Below the pieces are notes generated by a model that searched no databases, was not told where the DNA came from, and saw only the letters and a program-made list of their open reading frames with translations. From Lycorma delicatula (lineage: Eukaryota; Arthropoda; Insecta; Hemiptera; Fulgoridae), in assembly GCF_047948215.1 (NCBI RefSeq), contig NC_134456.1, positions 198,474,034 to 198,538,033 of the forward strand: a stretch of DNA of 64,000 nucleotides. The letters are read 5' to 3'. The translations under genes and the position numbers were made by a program. How positions within the stretch are numbered: the first letter of the stretch is position 1; every line of letters starts with the position of its first letter. Positions 36,241 through 48,849 of the stretch are shown piece by piece.

Positions 36241-37440
36241 ACTCTGAATAGTGATTGCCCTATATTAAAGAGCTTTGAATTGCAATTATTCTATATTAAT
36301 GAAGATCCTTACGTGATTTAAATAATATTTTTTACCGGTCTGGAAAAAAGTTTTTTTTCCTGGAGCCCTTTAACTCTTCCTAATTGTACGTGTCCTATTC
36401 CTAAGTGTAATTCATTTACTTGAGATGGATTTTCATATCGACTTAGCTTTCAAAAACATTTTTCATTAAGTAGGCTGTTTACCTTGCCCACTCCTACGTT
36501 ATTAACTTGCAGACTTGTCCGTACATTTCGCTATACGACGTTTCTTAAGATTACGTTTTTTCAATTTTACTACAAATTCAATTTCCGTGTTCTGTTGTAC
36601 TTCATTTTTTAATTTTTCCCTGAAAATTTTATTAACTGTTTTTAATAGCCTGGCACAATTTCACAGACATTGTAGATTGCTCGAGTTTCTCAGGCAGTAA
36701 TAATCTCTGTTGTTGTTCCCCATCAAAAATAGTTTAATTTTAGCTACTGCAGTTGTACAATATTAATTTAACGGTGTTTTTACTGAAAATTTTAGCAGTT
36801 CTTGTATTTTTATAGAAATTTCCCGATCTACCCTTGGAATATGATGGTATTTTAATGTAAGATATGAACGGATAGCGATTCTGTGTACACTAGACACAGT
36901 TAAATACAATTGTTTAAGAAGGCCTTTAAGAGTTGAATTAAAATTAAATTCTTTTTTTTTATTCCTAATGTGTACGTTGCAATTTGTACAACCATTAAAC
37001 AATAAGCAACCCTCTCTCCACCACTGCACAATTAGATGAAAATTAGTACCGGGTTACTGCAAAAAATTTAATATTATCATATATATTTTTATGCTAGAAG
37101 AGTTTTTTTAATAATTTTTAACCTTTACTTTCAATTTTGGTTTTTTTTTTTGGTTCTATGTATTTTATTTTACTATCCGGGGAGGGAACCTTTTGCACAA
37201 CCCATCGGGATTAGGTAAGTTTTATATAATTTCTTTATTCGATTATTTTAACTTTTATTTTTAACAACTTCGTCTGTGGTATTAGTTTTGGTTTTTTTTT
37301 GCCTTCTTGACTTGTTTTAATACATTTTTATTATATGATTAATATTACTTTTACACCTTATAAGCTTTATTATTTTGGAGTTATTTTACTCCAAAATATG
37401 ATGACCCTCAGTGATGATAACCCTCAGCGTTTTTCACCCA
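36240..37440. other. A+T-rich stretch without a recognised gene
   Basis: No gene is assigned. The minus-strand reading at 36763-37029 is open for 88 codons and contains NGCTNCNVHIRNKKKEF and a basic, hydrophobic-patterned tail. I do not recognise it, and it has no clear start codon or splice context. Confidence 0.4.
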
Positions 37441-37715
37441 CAAACAAAAAAATAAGATGAGAATTATAAATGTGATATGTAAAAGAAATGTAGTCTTGTA
37501 CAGAATCAGGCAGACCGTTTCTGAGCTGTGGTTAATTAAAACCAACCACCAAAGTACACCGATATCCTCCACTGTCTCATATTCAAATCCGTATAAAAGT
37601 AACCAACGTTCATTAGGATTCGAACCTGAGAACCTTCGACTTCGAAAATCAGCTGTTAAACAAGTGATTAGCGACGACGAGTTTACAACTAGACCAGCCC
37701 GATGGCTGAACTTCT
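37440..37715 (-). mobile_element. tRNA-derived SINE, inverted copy
   Basis: Read on the minus strand from about 37715, it has gggctggtctagttgtaaac (A box), then cagctgattttcgaagtcg, then ggttcgaatcc (B box near 37620). The SINE body follows with acggatttgaatatg and ctttggtggttgg, then gtacaagactaca. It lacks the last third seen in the 27805 copy and ends in a T/A-rich tail. The B box here is the closest to the tRNA consensus of the copies in the window. Confidence 0.85.
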
Positions 37716-37744
37716 ATGTTGTGTTACGCAGGATTTTTTTTTAG

Positions 37745-40700
37745 TAGTAATGCTTATTTATTTTGCTATTTAGAAAGAACATCCATCTGTTGTCCATCTG
37801 AATGTAAAAAGGAAGTGTAAATTGTATTTCGATTCTTAAAAATCGTGTAGGATCACAACACCTTAAAAATGGGGCGCTTATTGTTAGCGATGTTTATCAT
37901 CATTTTTGGTTTACGTTAAAACGCTTTGTACCGCATTATAATTCACCCGGTATTGGGACTATACAATTGATTCACTTTTAAAGCATGTTTGATTTTAATT
38001 GTCTGTTTTATTTTTTCCATTAAAACTTCCTTTATCCGGATGAATGAGTGACACCGGATATCCTGGTTTAAAGTTGTACAATCTTCAGAATACATCTTTT
38101 TACTCGCATGTTTGCGTTTCCTGATTGATATTTTTCGTTGTTTTAAGTATCTTTCTGTCCCTTTATGAAATTTACCTCATTGTTAAATATCTTCATTGAT
38201 AATCTTCAAGTAGTTAAAACTATTTTTTTTTTTTTTTTTATAGATAAGATAAACACTTTGACAATGGTGCTGAACAAAATGAGTATGTTTCCGTTATTAT
38301 CGGATTGATATTTTATTGACGTTTGACTACAGAATTCTATAATATTGTCTTATGTTTACATAAGTGTTTTATTTTTTTATTTTAATCGAATTATTTCGCA
38401 AAAAGTATAAATTTTTGATTGAGCGAATTCGTATATCAAACGTTTATTAGAAAAGTGTTGATCCTCGGGAAGTGCGAATTCATTATTTGCAAAAATTATT
38501 TTAAATTGATCGGTTAAGGGTCTTTTAATTATAAATGGTTACTTAACTGATTTAATTTTTTTTTTTTGTAAATAATTATTTACTTCAGATAAACATAATT
38601 ATATATATATAGTATATAGATCTCATCAGAAATGAGTAATTATACTGTACGGACTTTTAAAAGAACTAGTTTAGCATTTTGTTGGACAGATTAGAGGAAA
38701 ATATGAGAAAATCTTGCTCAGAACAGCATTCGTAAAATTTATAAAAAAGAGCAGTAGTGATAATTCGTATTAGTAAATAAAAATATATTAGGTATTAATT
38801 TAAATTTCATGTACCTTTAAGCTCTTAACTAGCCTGCTGAGCGTTTTATATTTTGTAATACATCCTAAAGTTCTGGCGATGGTGGATGGTTTTTCTTAAG
38901 AAAGTGTTGTCCGCCCTTGAATGTTTATCTGATAAAAAATCAGTATTTTGTAGATTAGATTTAAGCTGTATTTTTGGAGATCTAAAGATAACGTATATCA
39001 CTTGAGGGATTGTACGTAAGATGAATGTCAACTAAATAAAAAGGAGTTTGATTGTGCTCTTTTAGTTTCTCGTTTTGCGAGTCTTTTGTGCTAAATCGCC
39101 TGTTTCTGACTAAAGAACGGGTTTCCTTACTCCTACCCACCCCGATGTTATTTCGATTAAACCCTTTCCTTACCTACTATCCTAAAGGAAAATCTTTTTT
39201 ATGAATTCATTAAAGTAGTAATGAAAGAATAAGGCTCTCCCAGATAAGTTTATATATCTTGTGTAACACCAAAATTCCGTTGCCAGGTTTAATAAAAATG
39301 GATTTTAAGATTTGCTTCACTTTTAAATATAAACATGTGGAAATGTTGGAATTTTCATTTAATTACACGATACGTGACATTTTTTCTCCGTTCATTTTGC
39401 AGAACTATTGATGTAATATTTTTTTTGTTATCATGTTGATGTCTGAACTATGTAGATAAGATTTGCAGAAGAATTTCTTTCAACGCCTTTTTTTCTATTT
39501 TTTTGAGATTAATAAAATCTATAAATAAAATCGTTTTATAACTAAAGATGTGTTCACTTTTAATGATTGCCAAGATAACAGTGGGAATTTATTATTAATT
39601 TCTATTTATATAATAACGGGTTTTGCTTTAGATAGTTATAATGTTTAATAAAATTATAGACGTTGACCTATAACTAGTAGGGAAATACATATTTATTTTC
39701 TAAATTCGTATTGTAGATGATTTTATTTTGTAAAATAAACACAAGATATTTAAACAATTGTATATCTTGTAAATTCATTAAATTGTAGTTATGAATTATT
39801 TGACTTTGCTTTATATCGATTAAATGTAGTTTTACTGTATTTAATCGAAACGTACCTATATTTAAAAAGAGGGTGATATTCAAATAACGTGTATGTGTAC
39901 ATTAAGATACATTTCAATGCACGGTAAAACTGTGCCAAGTGAGAAGACAAGTTTATATCTGTGTCGTCAGTCAGATGAGTTGAAAAGGACGGTAGGACAG
40001 TCCGTAGTAGTAGTAGCAGTATTTGTCTACTTGTTGGCAGAGAAATACAGAGTTACCAACTTATTATTTATGAATTTAAAAAAATCCCTTTCATTATTCA
40101 GTTTACTTAAATTTTTATACTATTAATTATATTTTGTTCTATAAACAATTACGATTATTCTACTTGCAGATTGGTATTTCAGTAGAATTTTATTGTTTGT
40201 TCATCGCTCTAATGTATTGCAAGAATTGTAAGAATTAAAAGATGTTTTAATAAATGTTAACCAGTGCTTGAGGTTTTCGCATTTAAGCAAAGTAAATTTA
40301 CGTTTATTTTATTAAATAACAAATTTATATTTAACATTAGTTGAAAAAAAAAAAATACGCTAAATAGTATTGCACGGGAAATTATCGGGCCATGTTTTAA
40401 TTAATATGCCTGATATTTTGTAACAGGGATTGTATTATCATTAATGTATTTTATGAGACAATTATGGAACAATTTTTATTTATCTCGGACTTTTCATTTT
40501 CAGTGTTCGCAATAAGCGCCTATATCAAATGCAATAGGTGCGTAATCCGGTTCTGAGTATGTACTATCTGCATATTTAAATTGTTTAAATACGTTCCCAT
40601 AAAAAACTGTAAGATATTAAATTACGTATTTAAATAGATTACGGTATCAGGTCGATATAGGATTTTCGTTGTTGTTGTACGCCTTATTAATCTGCTTGTT

Positions 40701-41080
40701 GTTATTTAAATGCATTTATTTAAACTTATACAGTATTTTAAAATCAAGCACAAAGTAATATTTTCAGTACTCTGCGGTAAATATTATTTCTCAAATTTGA
40801 TGTAAATTGATATAAAGTAAGCTGTTACTTATTTTAAAGACAGTACCAGTGATTAAAAGAGAGTTTTCTCTTGTAATTTGGAATCACCAAAATTTCACAC
40901 TTCTTAAAAATATTCAGTTTTAAAAATAAATAAATATAAATTTTTAGTTTCTTTTTATGAGAAGGGTATCTTATAATAATCGATATGTCTGTATTCGTAT
41001 AATTTTTGAAAAAAATTGAATGGATTATTGTTTTAAGATATGAAGTACAATTGACCAATCTGCTATTTAGTGACGCAATC
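37745..41080. other. A+T-rich stretch without a gene
   Basis: No gene and no named mobile element is seen. Homopolymer runs (a long T run near 38223-38240) and short chance open frames only. Confidence 0.55.
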
Positions 41081-41084
41081 AATA

Positions 41085-41125
41085 CTAGAATTTTGATCTG
41101 GGGTTCGATTTCCTGCGAGAGTGTA
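41085..41125 (+). repeat. Lone tRNA-like B box
   Basis: The string ctggggttcgatttcctg resembles a B box, like those near 8365 and 25065. No A box was found. It may be a SINE or tRNA-pseudogene fragment. Confidence 0.2.
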
Positions 41126-41731
41126 GAATCTTTTCACTTAACTTCATTAATCTCATTTTCAGGTTAAAATACGCGTAAAAAGTAATGTCCGATATCTTAT
41201 TATTTATAGTTATATTTTTTAAATGACATTCGATAATTTGAAGCGTTTTTAACTTAAAAATTCATATCTTTTTTTATTAATATTACGGAAGCGGTTTCAA
41301 AGTGACACTGAGTATGGTATATTTACCATTGGATTTCATATAAAGTATCGGTATCATTATAATTATTCTTTAGTAAGTTTGAAAATTTATTATAATTACT
41401 ACGTAACATTTCATTTTGTTCTCCATTAGCTGTTTGTTACTACTAAATAAGCATTTTATTGATGAAATTCCATCAAATTTTTGTTTATAAAAATACTGTG
41501 ACTTGCAGAAATTTGTTTGTTTTCCATTTGTTTTCTATTAAGCAGGCTTTTATTTAATAGAGTTTTTTCTTTTTTTAATTTAGCTTTTGCAGTTTTATTT
41601 AAGCATTTAAAATTTTATCGTGGCAGTTTACAATATTATGCATTATTAGTTGCACTAAAAGATTTTATTTGGTATCGTACATATACTGTAGTATTGTGCA
41701 GCCTTTTCCCTTATCATCTAAAAGCTTGTGT

Positions 41732-41751
41732 ATGCGCGTCCGGACGCGCAT
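41732..41751. repeat. Perfect 20-bp CpG-rich palindrome
   Basis: The sequence atgcgcgtccggacgcgcat is its own reverse complement, with five CpG steps inside A+T-rich DNA. It is followed by a short gtgtgtg and gagagag tract. It may be a structural site or the relic of an inverted microsatellite edge. Confidence 0.9.
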
Positions 41752-41889
41752 TTCTGTTTCTATGTGTGTGAAGAGAGAGCATGAACCAAGCGAGAGTAAT
41801 AGTACTGCATCTTCATAATGTAACCGCTGATGCATTTCCAGCATAAAGCAAGGCCAAGGAGGAAATAACATTCAATGCTACTTATTCAT

Positions 41890-42700
41890 TTTTTTATGTA
41901 TACAATTTGAACTTACGTGTTTAAATATAGTTCATCAAGTGTGTTTACATTTTATAATCGTAGCTTATTATCGTTATTGTCTCAGCTAGTTATAAACCTC
42001 ATTCAGTGTAGTTTTTCAGAATAAATTGTAATTTTACTTTCATAAATTAACTAAGTTAATTGCTTATAAAAAATATATATATTTTATTAAATAATTCTCG
42101 TTACTGAGACAGTTTGTGTGCGTTCATGAATTGATTTTACCTTCTTGTCGCAAATTTAGTATTAAGTTTTTGCCGGCTAATAATTAATCTTAACAGCCAC
42201 GGTGATAACAATATGATCATTGTTATTTATTTGTAGTGTTTATTTTTGTATGTACTTAAATATAAAATAATAATTTATTGGATCAAACGTGTATGTATCG
42301 CGCACAAACACATACAACAAACGGCGGATATATTCGCCCACAAGGTTTGCCTTACCGAAATATCTCAGCCATGCCTTTGAGAAATGCATCTCCCGAATTC
42401 CCTCATAATCCAAAAAAATCCAAAGGTAATTTTAATTTTTGATTTTTTTTCAGATGGATAGTTCTTATTCTTAATCTTAAGTAATAATTTAAAAATTTCA
42501 TTAGATTCAGAAACCTTTTTTCCCCACCACTGATGGTAACAGAATTTCCCAATTATTTAATTAATAACAGAATTTTAAAAAAGTCTGTTTTCTTGTCGAA
42601 AAAAGTTAGATAATCGATAAAAAATAGCACATTAACATTATTAAGTACATATGATAAAATTAAAAGTTTTAAGGAACCCACGAAGATATGTTTTGGATAA
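41890..42700. other. A+T-rich stretch without a gene
   Basis: No gene or named repeat is seen. A slightly G+C-richer patch lies near 42300-42400. Confidence 0.5.
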
Positions 42701-42704
42701 AAAA

Positions 42705-43018
42705 ATCAACTGCAGCGCCCTCTAGCGGCTTATAACATTAAAACTAATCTAAGATCCTGCTCTGAGGCGAAACCTATCTAACGCATGAGGTGATACCTGT
42801 GTAATGCAAAAAACCGCATCAAAATCGGCTCAACCGTTTTAGAGAAACACCTCTACTGCAGCATCCTCTGGTGGCTCATAAGCGTAAAACATGTCTAAAA
42901 ACCCGCGCCATGTTATGTAATGCAAAAAACCGCATCGAAATCCGTCTCTGTAGTTTTTGAAGAAAATGGAAACAGATATGCGCGCGCGCGCGAGCACACA
43001 CACACACACACACACACA
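42705..43018. repeat. Interspersed repeat of two tandem units with (CG)(CA) tail
   Basis: Unit one (about 42708-42838) starts ctgcagcgccctctagcgg and ends caaaaaaccgcatcaaaatcgg and so on. Unit two (about 42855-42960) starts ctgcagcatcctctggtgg and ends caaaaaaccgcatcgaaatc. The repeat ends in gcgcgcgcgcg then cacacaca (42978-43018). The phrase 'aaaaccgcatcaaaatcggnt' is common in insect dispersed repeats. It has no coding capacity, and the family is unknown to me. Confidence 0.7.
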
Positions 43019-43084
43019 AAACCTCTTACCCCAAACGCACATACCATCTCCGTTCAGTTGCGGGTAAAAAAACTTGTCCAAATT

Positions 43085-46000
43085 AGGAAATTTCTATAAT
43101 TTTAATTGCTTTAAATCGCCTGATAAAAATTTAGAAAATAAATTTTAAACCACATTTAAATTCATAAACAGCAGATGTTTGTGTCTGATTAGTGATGTGA
43201 ATATGCGCACTCTTTTGTATTAGTGCTTTTTTTATTATTTGGGCTGCGTAATGAGAGGCTTTTTGCGAGCGTTTGTATGGTAGCCTTAGTAGCTTAATTT
43301 ATATTTTTGTTTGTAATTTTCTATAAAAGCGGGAATAATTTTTTTTTTGTGAAAACATAAAAGGCTTGAGTTTTGATTTAAATAAGCTCTGATAATCAAT
43401 GTTAATTTAACCTTGAATATAATAAATATTTTTTTAAATATTGAAAATTCCAATCAGTAATTTTGTAATTATTCTAACCGCATTGACTTTTGTCTAAACT
43501 TACAAAAAAATAATATATTAATAATAATAACAATAACTTCATTGACAACGAGGTGTAATTATTACTTTAAAAAATTGGCGTCCACTATATAACTTGCCGC
43601 AATTTGAAATTTTAAAAACTTGATGAAACTTATTAAACAATTTTCTTTTTTTTTAATTTTTATTGCTTTACTTTTTTTAAAAGTGTATGCTTGGCTACTA
43701 AATTACGAAAATAGTTTAAACATACTTAGGGTTGAACCCTCTGTTCATCGGTTGAAAATAAACAGAATTTTTTTCTAAGAAAAGAGGTTTCAAATTTCAA
43801 CCTTTGTCCCTTCAAAATTTTTTTTTAATAAATCGTGAACGTGTAAAATAAAAACGGTCTTCAATAGAAGTTCACTTTTCTTCAGAAGTAGCTGTTCTGT
43901 TCACTGATAATTATTTTAAGTAAAGTCCTAAAATAGCATACGTAGCTAAGATTTCTATATCTATTTAAAATACGGATATATTTTTCAAGTTTGCAGTCCG
44001 ATCCTAATCTCTCATAAACAGAAAAATAAATATGAATCGGGTTAATTTTATAATTTAATCTTATTCGTAGAATCGTTTAGCTTTCTCTTAAAGGTAGAAG
44101 AATTTAGTCAGCGACTTAAAATATTATTACAGTGTACGGAAAACTACACTATAAAATACACCACATCCTGTTTAAGTCTTACTTCTGATAATACAGTTAT
44201 CTGGGTAAATTTATGCCTAAAACCACCCTTGAAGTTTAATAAAAAAAAATTATTGGAAAAATCCAGATCGCCCAAGCGGTTTCTTAGGTTAACCTAAAAT
44301 CGATAACTACATGTAGACAAATTTGGGTAATTGAAAAACGGTTTTTGGTTCGTATAGAAGATGTGCTGAAAAAAACGTTTAGTGTTTTTAGTTATATTTC
44401 TGCAATTTCTTTTAATAAGAATAATAAAATACTTTTGAAAATTATCTTTTTTATAGTTATGTGATAAAAATATGCAGTAAACAAGATTTACTATTTATTA
44501 TTAATATTTAATTTATAATCTAACTAGCTATTACCGATTATAAATTTAATTACAAATCCTTTCTTAATGATTTATCGCCTAAAAATTTCGGTTTTTTTTT
44601 TTTTTTTTATATTATTAGTTACAAACGTTAATTATTGTATAATTGGATTTTATTTACTTGCTAAAAAATACTCGTTACTTTCAAAAAATTGTAAGTGTAT
44701 AAATTCTTTTTTTTAATTTAATTCCGAGCAAATTTATATGTGCGACGGTCAAAGATTCAAGTTACAACCAAATTGATAACCGATTAACTACGGCATAGTG
44801 TAGGAATCATTTATTATCTTCACTTTGCAACTAAATAATAATATTTTACGGTAGAGCACTAAAAAATCTTAGTTGAATAAACAAAAATGCGGTAATTATG
44901 TTTTAAGCAACATAAAATACCTTATTAAATTTCTAAAATAATAAAAAATGTTTTTACTAAAAACATTTTCGATTAACTGATAACAATGTAAACAACAACA
45001 AAGTAAGGGTTTTAACCGACAAAAAAATGAGGTGACTCCTGATGAACAAAGTAAAATGCCAGAAGGCATTTTTTAATTGCAATCAGTAATTGAACAAATT
45101 TTTAAAAAATTGTCTAAGTCTGATATATTTTTAAGATTTATTATGTTTTATATTATTGTATTTAAATTTAAAAACAGTCAGCAAGAAACGCAAAAGATTA
45201 TAAACCTGCGGATTGATAAGTATAAGAAAAGCAAAATTGTGAAAAGATGTTAGGTAAGATTACAGAGTTTGAGCTAAGGCTGTCTGGAATGGAAAAATTT
45301 TTATATTTTGTATTTATATTTTTTTTTCTTTAAAATTCCACCAATTTTCTTAAAAGTTTTGCGTAAAAGTATTTTAAAAATCAGAATGATATCAGGCAGT
45401 AGAAGAATTACGCTATAATAATCTATTACTAAGTAATGATTGCGATACAAAAAATTAAAAAAAAATAGTTTCAAGGGATCGTAAAAGGTTTCTTTCAAAT
45501 TTTTCTATTGGTGATGTATAGAAGATGAAACTTACTGGTAGTTCCACCAAAGGAACTCCCCGTACAAGAAAAAAAAACCGAATTCAGTCCATTTAGTCAT
45601 GAATGTGGTATGATATGCAGTATATACATTCAAATAAATACTTAGGGGTCGAAATGAGAACCTTTTCCTTTGCTTTGGAAGACTGTTAAAAATACAATTT
45701 AATATTAGTGAAGAAGTTATATATATATATCAGGGATAAGAATCGTGATATAGAAATTATATATATTTTTTTGTAAATTTTTTCGATGAAAATTCGATCT
45801 ATATTGCATTGTCTTTATTTAGTAAAGATCGACTGTAATGTTGGATTTAAAAAAAAAATGTTTTAACATGATACATTTTCCAGAACGGTTCACGTATATA
45901 GATGTCTAATAATATTAAATCTTGTTGCGACGTACGAGATAAACTAATTTAGAAATGCTCTAGAAAAAATATACTTTGCTAAAATTGTTGTAGATAAAAT

Positions 46001-46180
46001 CTACTTTAAATAAAATGTCCTCTGTGTGTTTGCTTATTTTTGTTTGAATTTTGGAAAGAAAATATTTGCGAGGTTGATTGTATTTCTGTTGTTTTCAAGT
46101 ACTCTGCTCGTTTACTTACCGTTTCGTTTAGTAGTAGTCTGAAGTTTAGAATATATTGAATAGGCAACCAGCAATACAAC
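43085..46180. other. A+T-rich stretch without a gene
   Basis: Only chance open readings and homopolymer runs are seen. A TA run lies near 45718-45730. Confidence 0.55.
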
Positions 46181-46190
46181 ACACAATTTG

Positions 46191-46443
46191 TTAAACTTCG
46201 TCCAAGAACCTCTCGTCATAAATATTCTTGTAAACCAGTTCAGGATCGGATTCAATTGTGGCTCGATCTTTTCTTAAATAAAAATCGGATATTTCTTTAT
46301 TCATTAATAGCAACAACAGGTTGACGCCCAATAATAATCTCTTTGATATGTTCTTGCAGTTTTGAATTTTGTAGCGCTTGAAAAATCCTAACGCCTGACC
46401 GGAACTGAACCTCTTAATAAAAATCGGAGGGGCCACTACTAGT
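46191..46443 (-). CDS. Candidate coding exon or decayed coding fragment (C-terminal), unrecognised
   Basis: On the minus strand the frame is open from 46535 down to a TAA at 46191-46193, which is 114 codons and unusually long for this A+T content. A plausible splice acceptor (pyrimidine-rich stretch then ggcag) ends at 46444, so an exon could start at 46443. From there the reading goes through APPIFIKRFSSGQALGFFKR and NISKRLLLGVNLLLLLMNKE. It ends in SDPELVYKNIYDERFLDEV. There is a short Leu-rich hydrophobic stretch and a charged tail. Codon third positions look richer in G+C than the flanks. There is no ATG near the front and no poly-A signal or partner exon was identified. I do not recognise the protein. 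A terminal host exon or a transposon or retroposed fragment are both possible. Confidence 0.35.
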
Positions 46444-46629
46444 CTGCCGCGGATTGGTAATGAGAATGATTTGATATTTAACGGTTTTATTTTAAAAGTG
46501 ATAACTTTAACGTTACAGATTATTCCTTTATAAAACTAGATTTGGGCACCTCCCTATTTTAGATTTTGTAACTTGTGAATTATTCAGAGACATAAAATCC
46601 TCCGATTTAATTTATATTATTATATAATA

Positions 46630-46715
46630 TGCCGACTTCCGTGGTGAAATGGTAGCATCTCTGCCTTTCATCTGCTTTCGAAGCGTAGTGAAGTTTGGCA
46701 TATTTTATACGTTAC
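46630..46715 (+). mobile_element. Second SINE family, head fragment
   Basis: The sequence gccgacttccgtggtgaaat, then ggtagcatctctgcc, is the tRNA-like head with an A box of a second SINE type. The B-box region that should follow is missing: the sequence jumps to aagtttggcatattttatac, which fits the end of the head. Short and degenerate. Confidence 0.6.
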
Positions 46716-46719
46716 AAAA

Positions 46720-48790
46720 TTAATCTATCGTAAGTAACAGTAATTGGGCGTTAACCTGTTGTTACTTTGTGAATAAATAAATAATTTGTTGATGTGTGTG
46801 TGTGTGTGATATATAAAATCTTATATATATATATAAGAAGAGTTCATTTTCTTTCAAAATAAACGGGGTACTTGTACTACCCCGTTCTTACTTTGTGATA
46901 TTTTACTAATAGCAATTGTATAAATTCATGGAATTCAATGGCATGTCACTCATTTATTATAGACTACTTTATTTATTAGAAACTTAAATTAATTAACGCT
47001 ATCAAAATAACACAAATAGCTAGGGTTAAAGTACAATCTACAAAATAGGCCAACACACACTATCTTTGTTTTAGTTATACCTATCTTATTCCCGTACGTA
47101 ACATATTTAAGGAGAAAATTTCTATAATAAAATAACGGCAATTTGTTCTGAACTGTACATAATAATATATTTCTATAACGAAACCTCAAAAAGGGGTAAA
47201 TACTCTTTATGTTATCCCAGGAATAAAAAAGGGACTACCTGACATTTTCCTAAAAAGACCAGGGAAAACCCATTTAACAACCTCAATCTTGAAGCATTAC
47301 AAAATAATATTGCTAAGTATTACAACTTAACATTAATAATGATATTCCATATAAGTTATATTCTCATTCTGAATCACTTTTCCAGTGTAACTCTTTAATT
47401 TTCTGATTCATTTTATATATATATGATTTTTTAACATTATAGAACATGCTTTTGTGTGCCTTCTCTTAATAAAAACCACCTCTGAACTCACCAAATTTGC
47501 AAGAATATTATATAATTAATCTGTGTAATACGCTTATCATTACAAAATACAATACCAAAATGTTGATTGTAGAATTTGATAGTTATCATGATGAATTTCT
47601 TTTTAGATATTCAAATAAAGAACGCGTGCGCGTAGAAACGCACACCAAAAATCAAGTTTGTATCTTCATGTGTCCCGATAAATTAAAAAAAAAATGTAAA
47701 TTTCATTGTTAGTCTATTTTAACCCTTTAAACTCAGAATTTCAAACAACAATTGTCTTTAATTAGTTTATTAATTAAATGCTATTGTCTTTAATAATGCT
47801 TTGCATGTTTCGTATGTGTAAATGCAATCTGTAAATAATAATTAGTTATTGAAATGTGTAGTTAGCTACAAATGTTTATGTAAAGGAATTGCAGTTTAAA
47901 AATATAACACGTGAACCAATGCGTCAAAAGCCCCGTGACGTTTTTCTTCCTTCTTAACTTATTGCAGCAATTTTAATTATTAGGTACTGTAATACATAGA
48001 GAAAAAAAAAATTAACTTCTACTATTATATTATGTGAAGATAACTAGGTTTAAAATTAAATTAGAATATTTTTCTTCAGTTAGTTTCCATCTTTATTCTT
48101 TTTTAAATAAATGGTTTATAATTTAACATTTTCAAAAGTGGTTTTACTTTTTGCTTTATATCTAAAAGATTTACATTTTTTTACAATTGTAGTATATATT
48201 TTATTCTTTCAAAGGAAAGAATTAGATAATGTCCGTCCATAGAATATCACAAGTAAATATTCTTTTTAGCAATAATTCCAGAGTGCTCAAAATGGGCTTT
48301 CTTTCAAGATAAAAAATACTTCATTGTTGAAAAAGTTTTTTAAATCGTATAAGTGTTACAATACCTTTAGTTTTTTAACAGTCAGTCGTGCAGCTACGTA
48401 AAGGATCCTTTTTTACCATTAAGCGTGATAAAGTGTTACTATTTAACAATTTATATTGAACGTACAGGTCTTCCATTTGGACTGTTGTATTTGGCCAAAT
48501 TTGAAAATAAGTGGAATTTTTTTTTTAGTTAACTAGCTTTAAACATTGCATTTCGAGTAAAAAATAGAATGATTTTTCAGGATACAAATAAGTGGCATAT
48601 CTGATCTTGGTTTGGTCTGTGATTTTGATTTGTATTAACTGAATTTTAGTAAATAATAAATTAAAAATGTCTATGTATTTAAAATTTCCTTTAAAATAAA
48701 CCCCTTAGAATTATTTTACTCTTCTTTCATTTACTTTAATTTATACAATACTATTACTTATTTTGTTGTTTTAATGTGTTTTCGTTTTCT
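46720..48790. other. A+T-rich stretch without a gene
   Basis: No gene is seen. A hairpin with 9-base arms (aacggggta) lies at 46862-46886, and a short GT run at about 46794-46808. Confidence 0.55.
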
Positions 48791-48795
48791 TTCAG

Positions 48796-48845
48796 GTAAG
48801 TACGTTGAAGATAACTATTTTGACATACTTTCATTTGACTTAGTG
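48796..48845 (+). CDS. Candidate 50-bp internal exon
   Basis: The segment is preceded by a strong acceptor (tttcgttttctttcag) and followed directly by gtaagt, a perfect donor. In the third frame it encodes KYVEDNYFDILSFDLV after two leading bases. The exon would enter in phase 1 and leave in phase 0. The other two frames contain stops. The peptide is well balanced and acidic, unlike translated A+T-rich noise, but I cannot name its family. No partner exon was found within the window, and such signals also arise by chance in T-rich DNA. Confidence 0.3.
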
Positions 48846-48849
48846 GTAA

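Noticed and set aside
46630..46715. A tRNA gene starting gccgacttccgtggtgaaat
   Set aside because: The T arm is missing and the sequence fits a SINE head.
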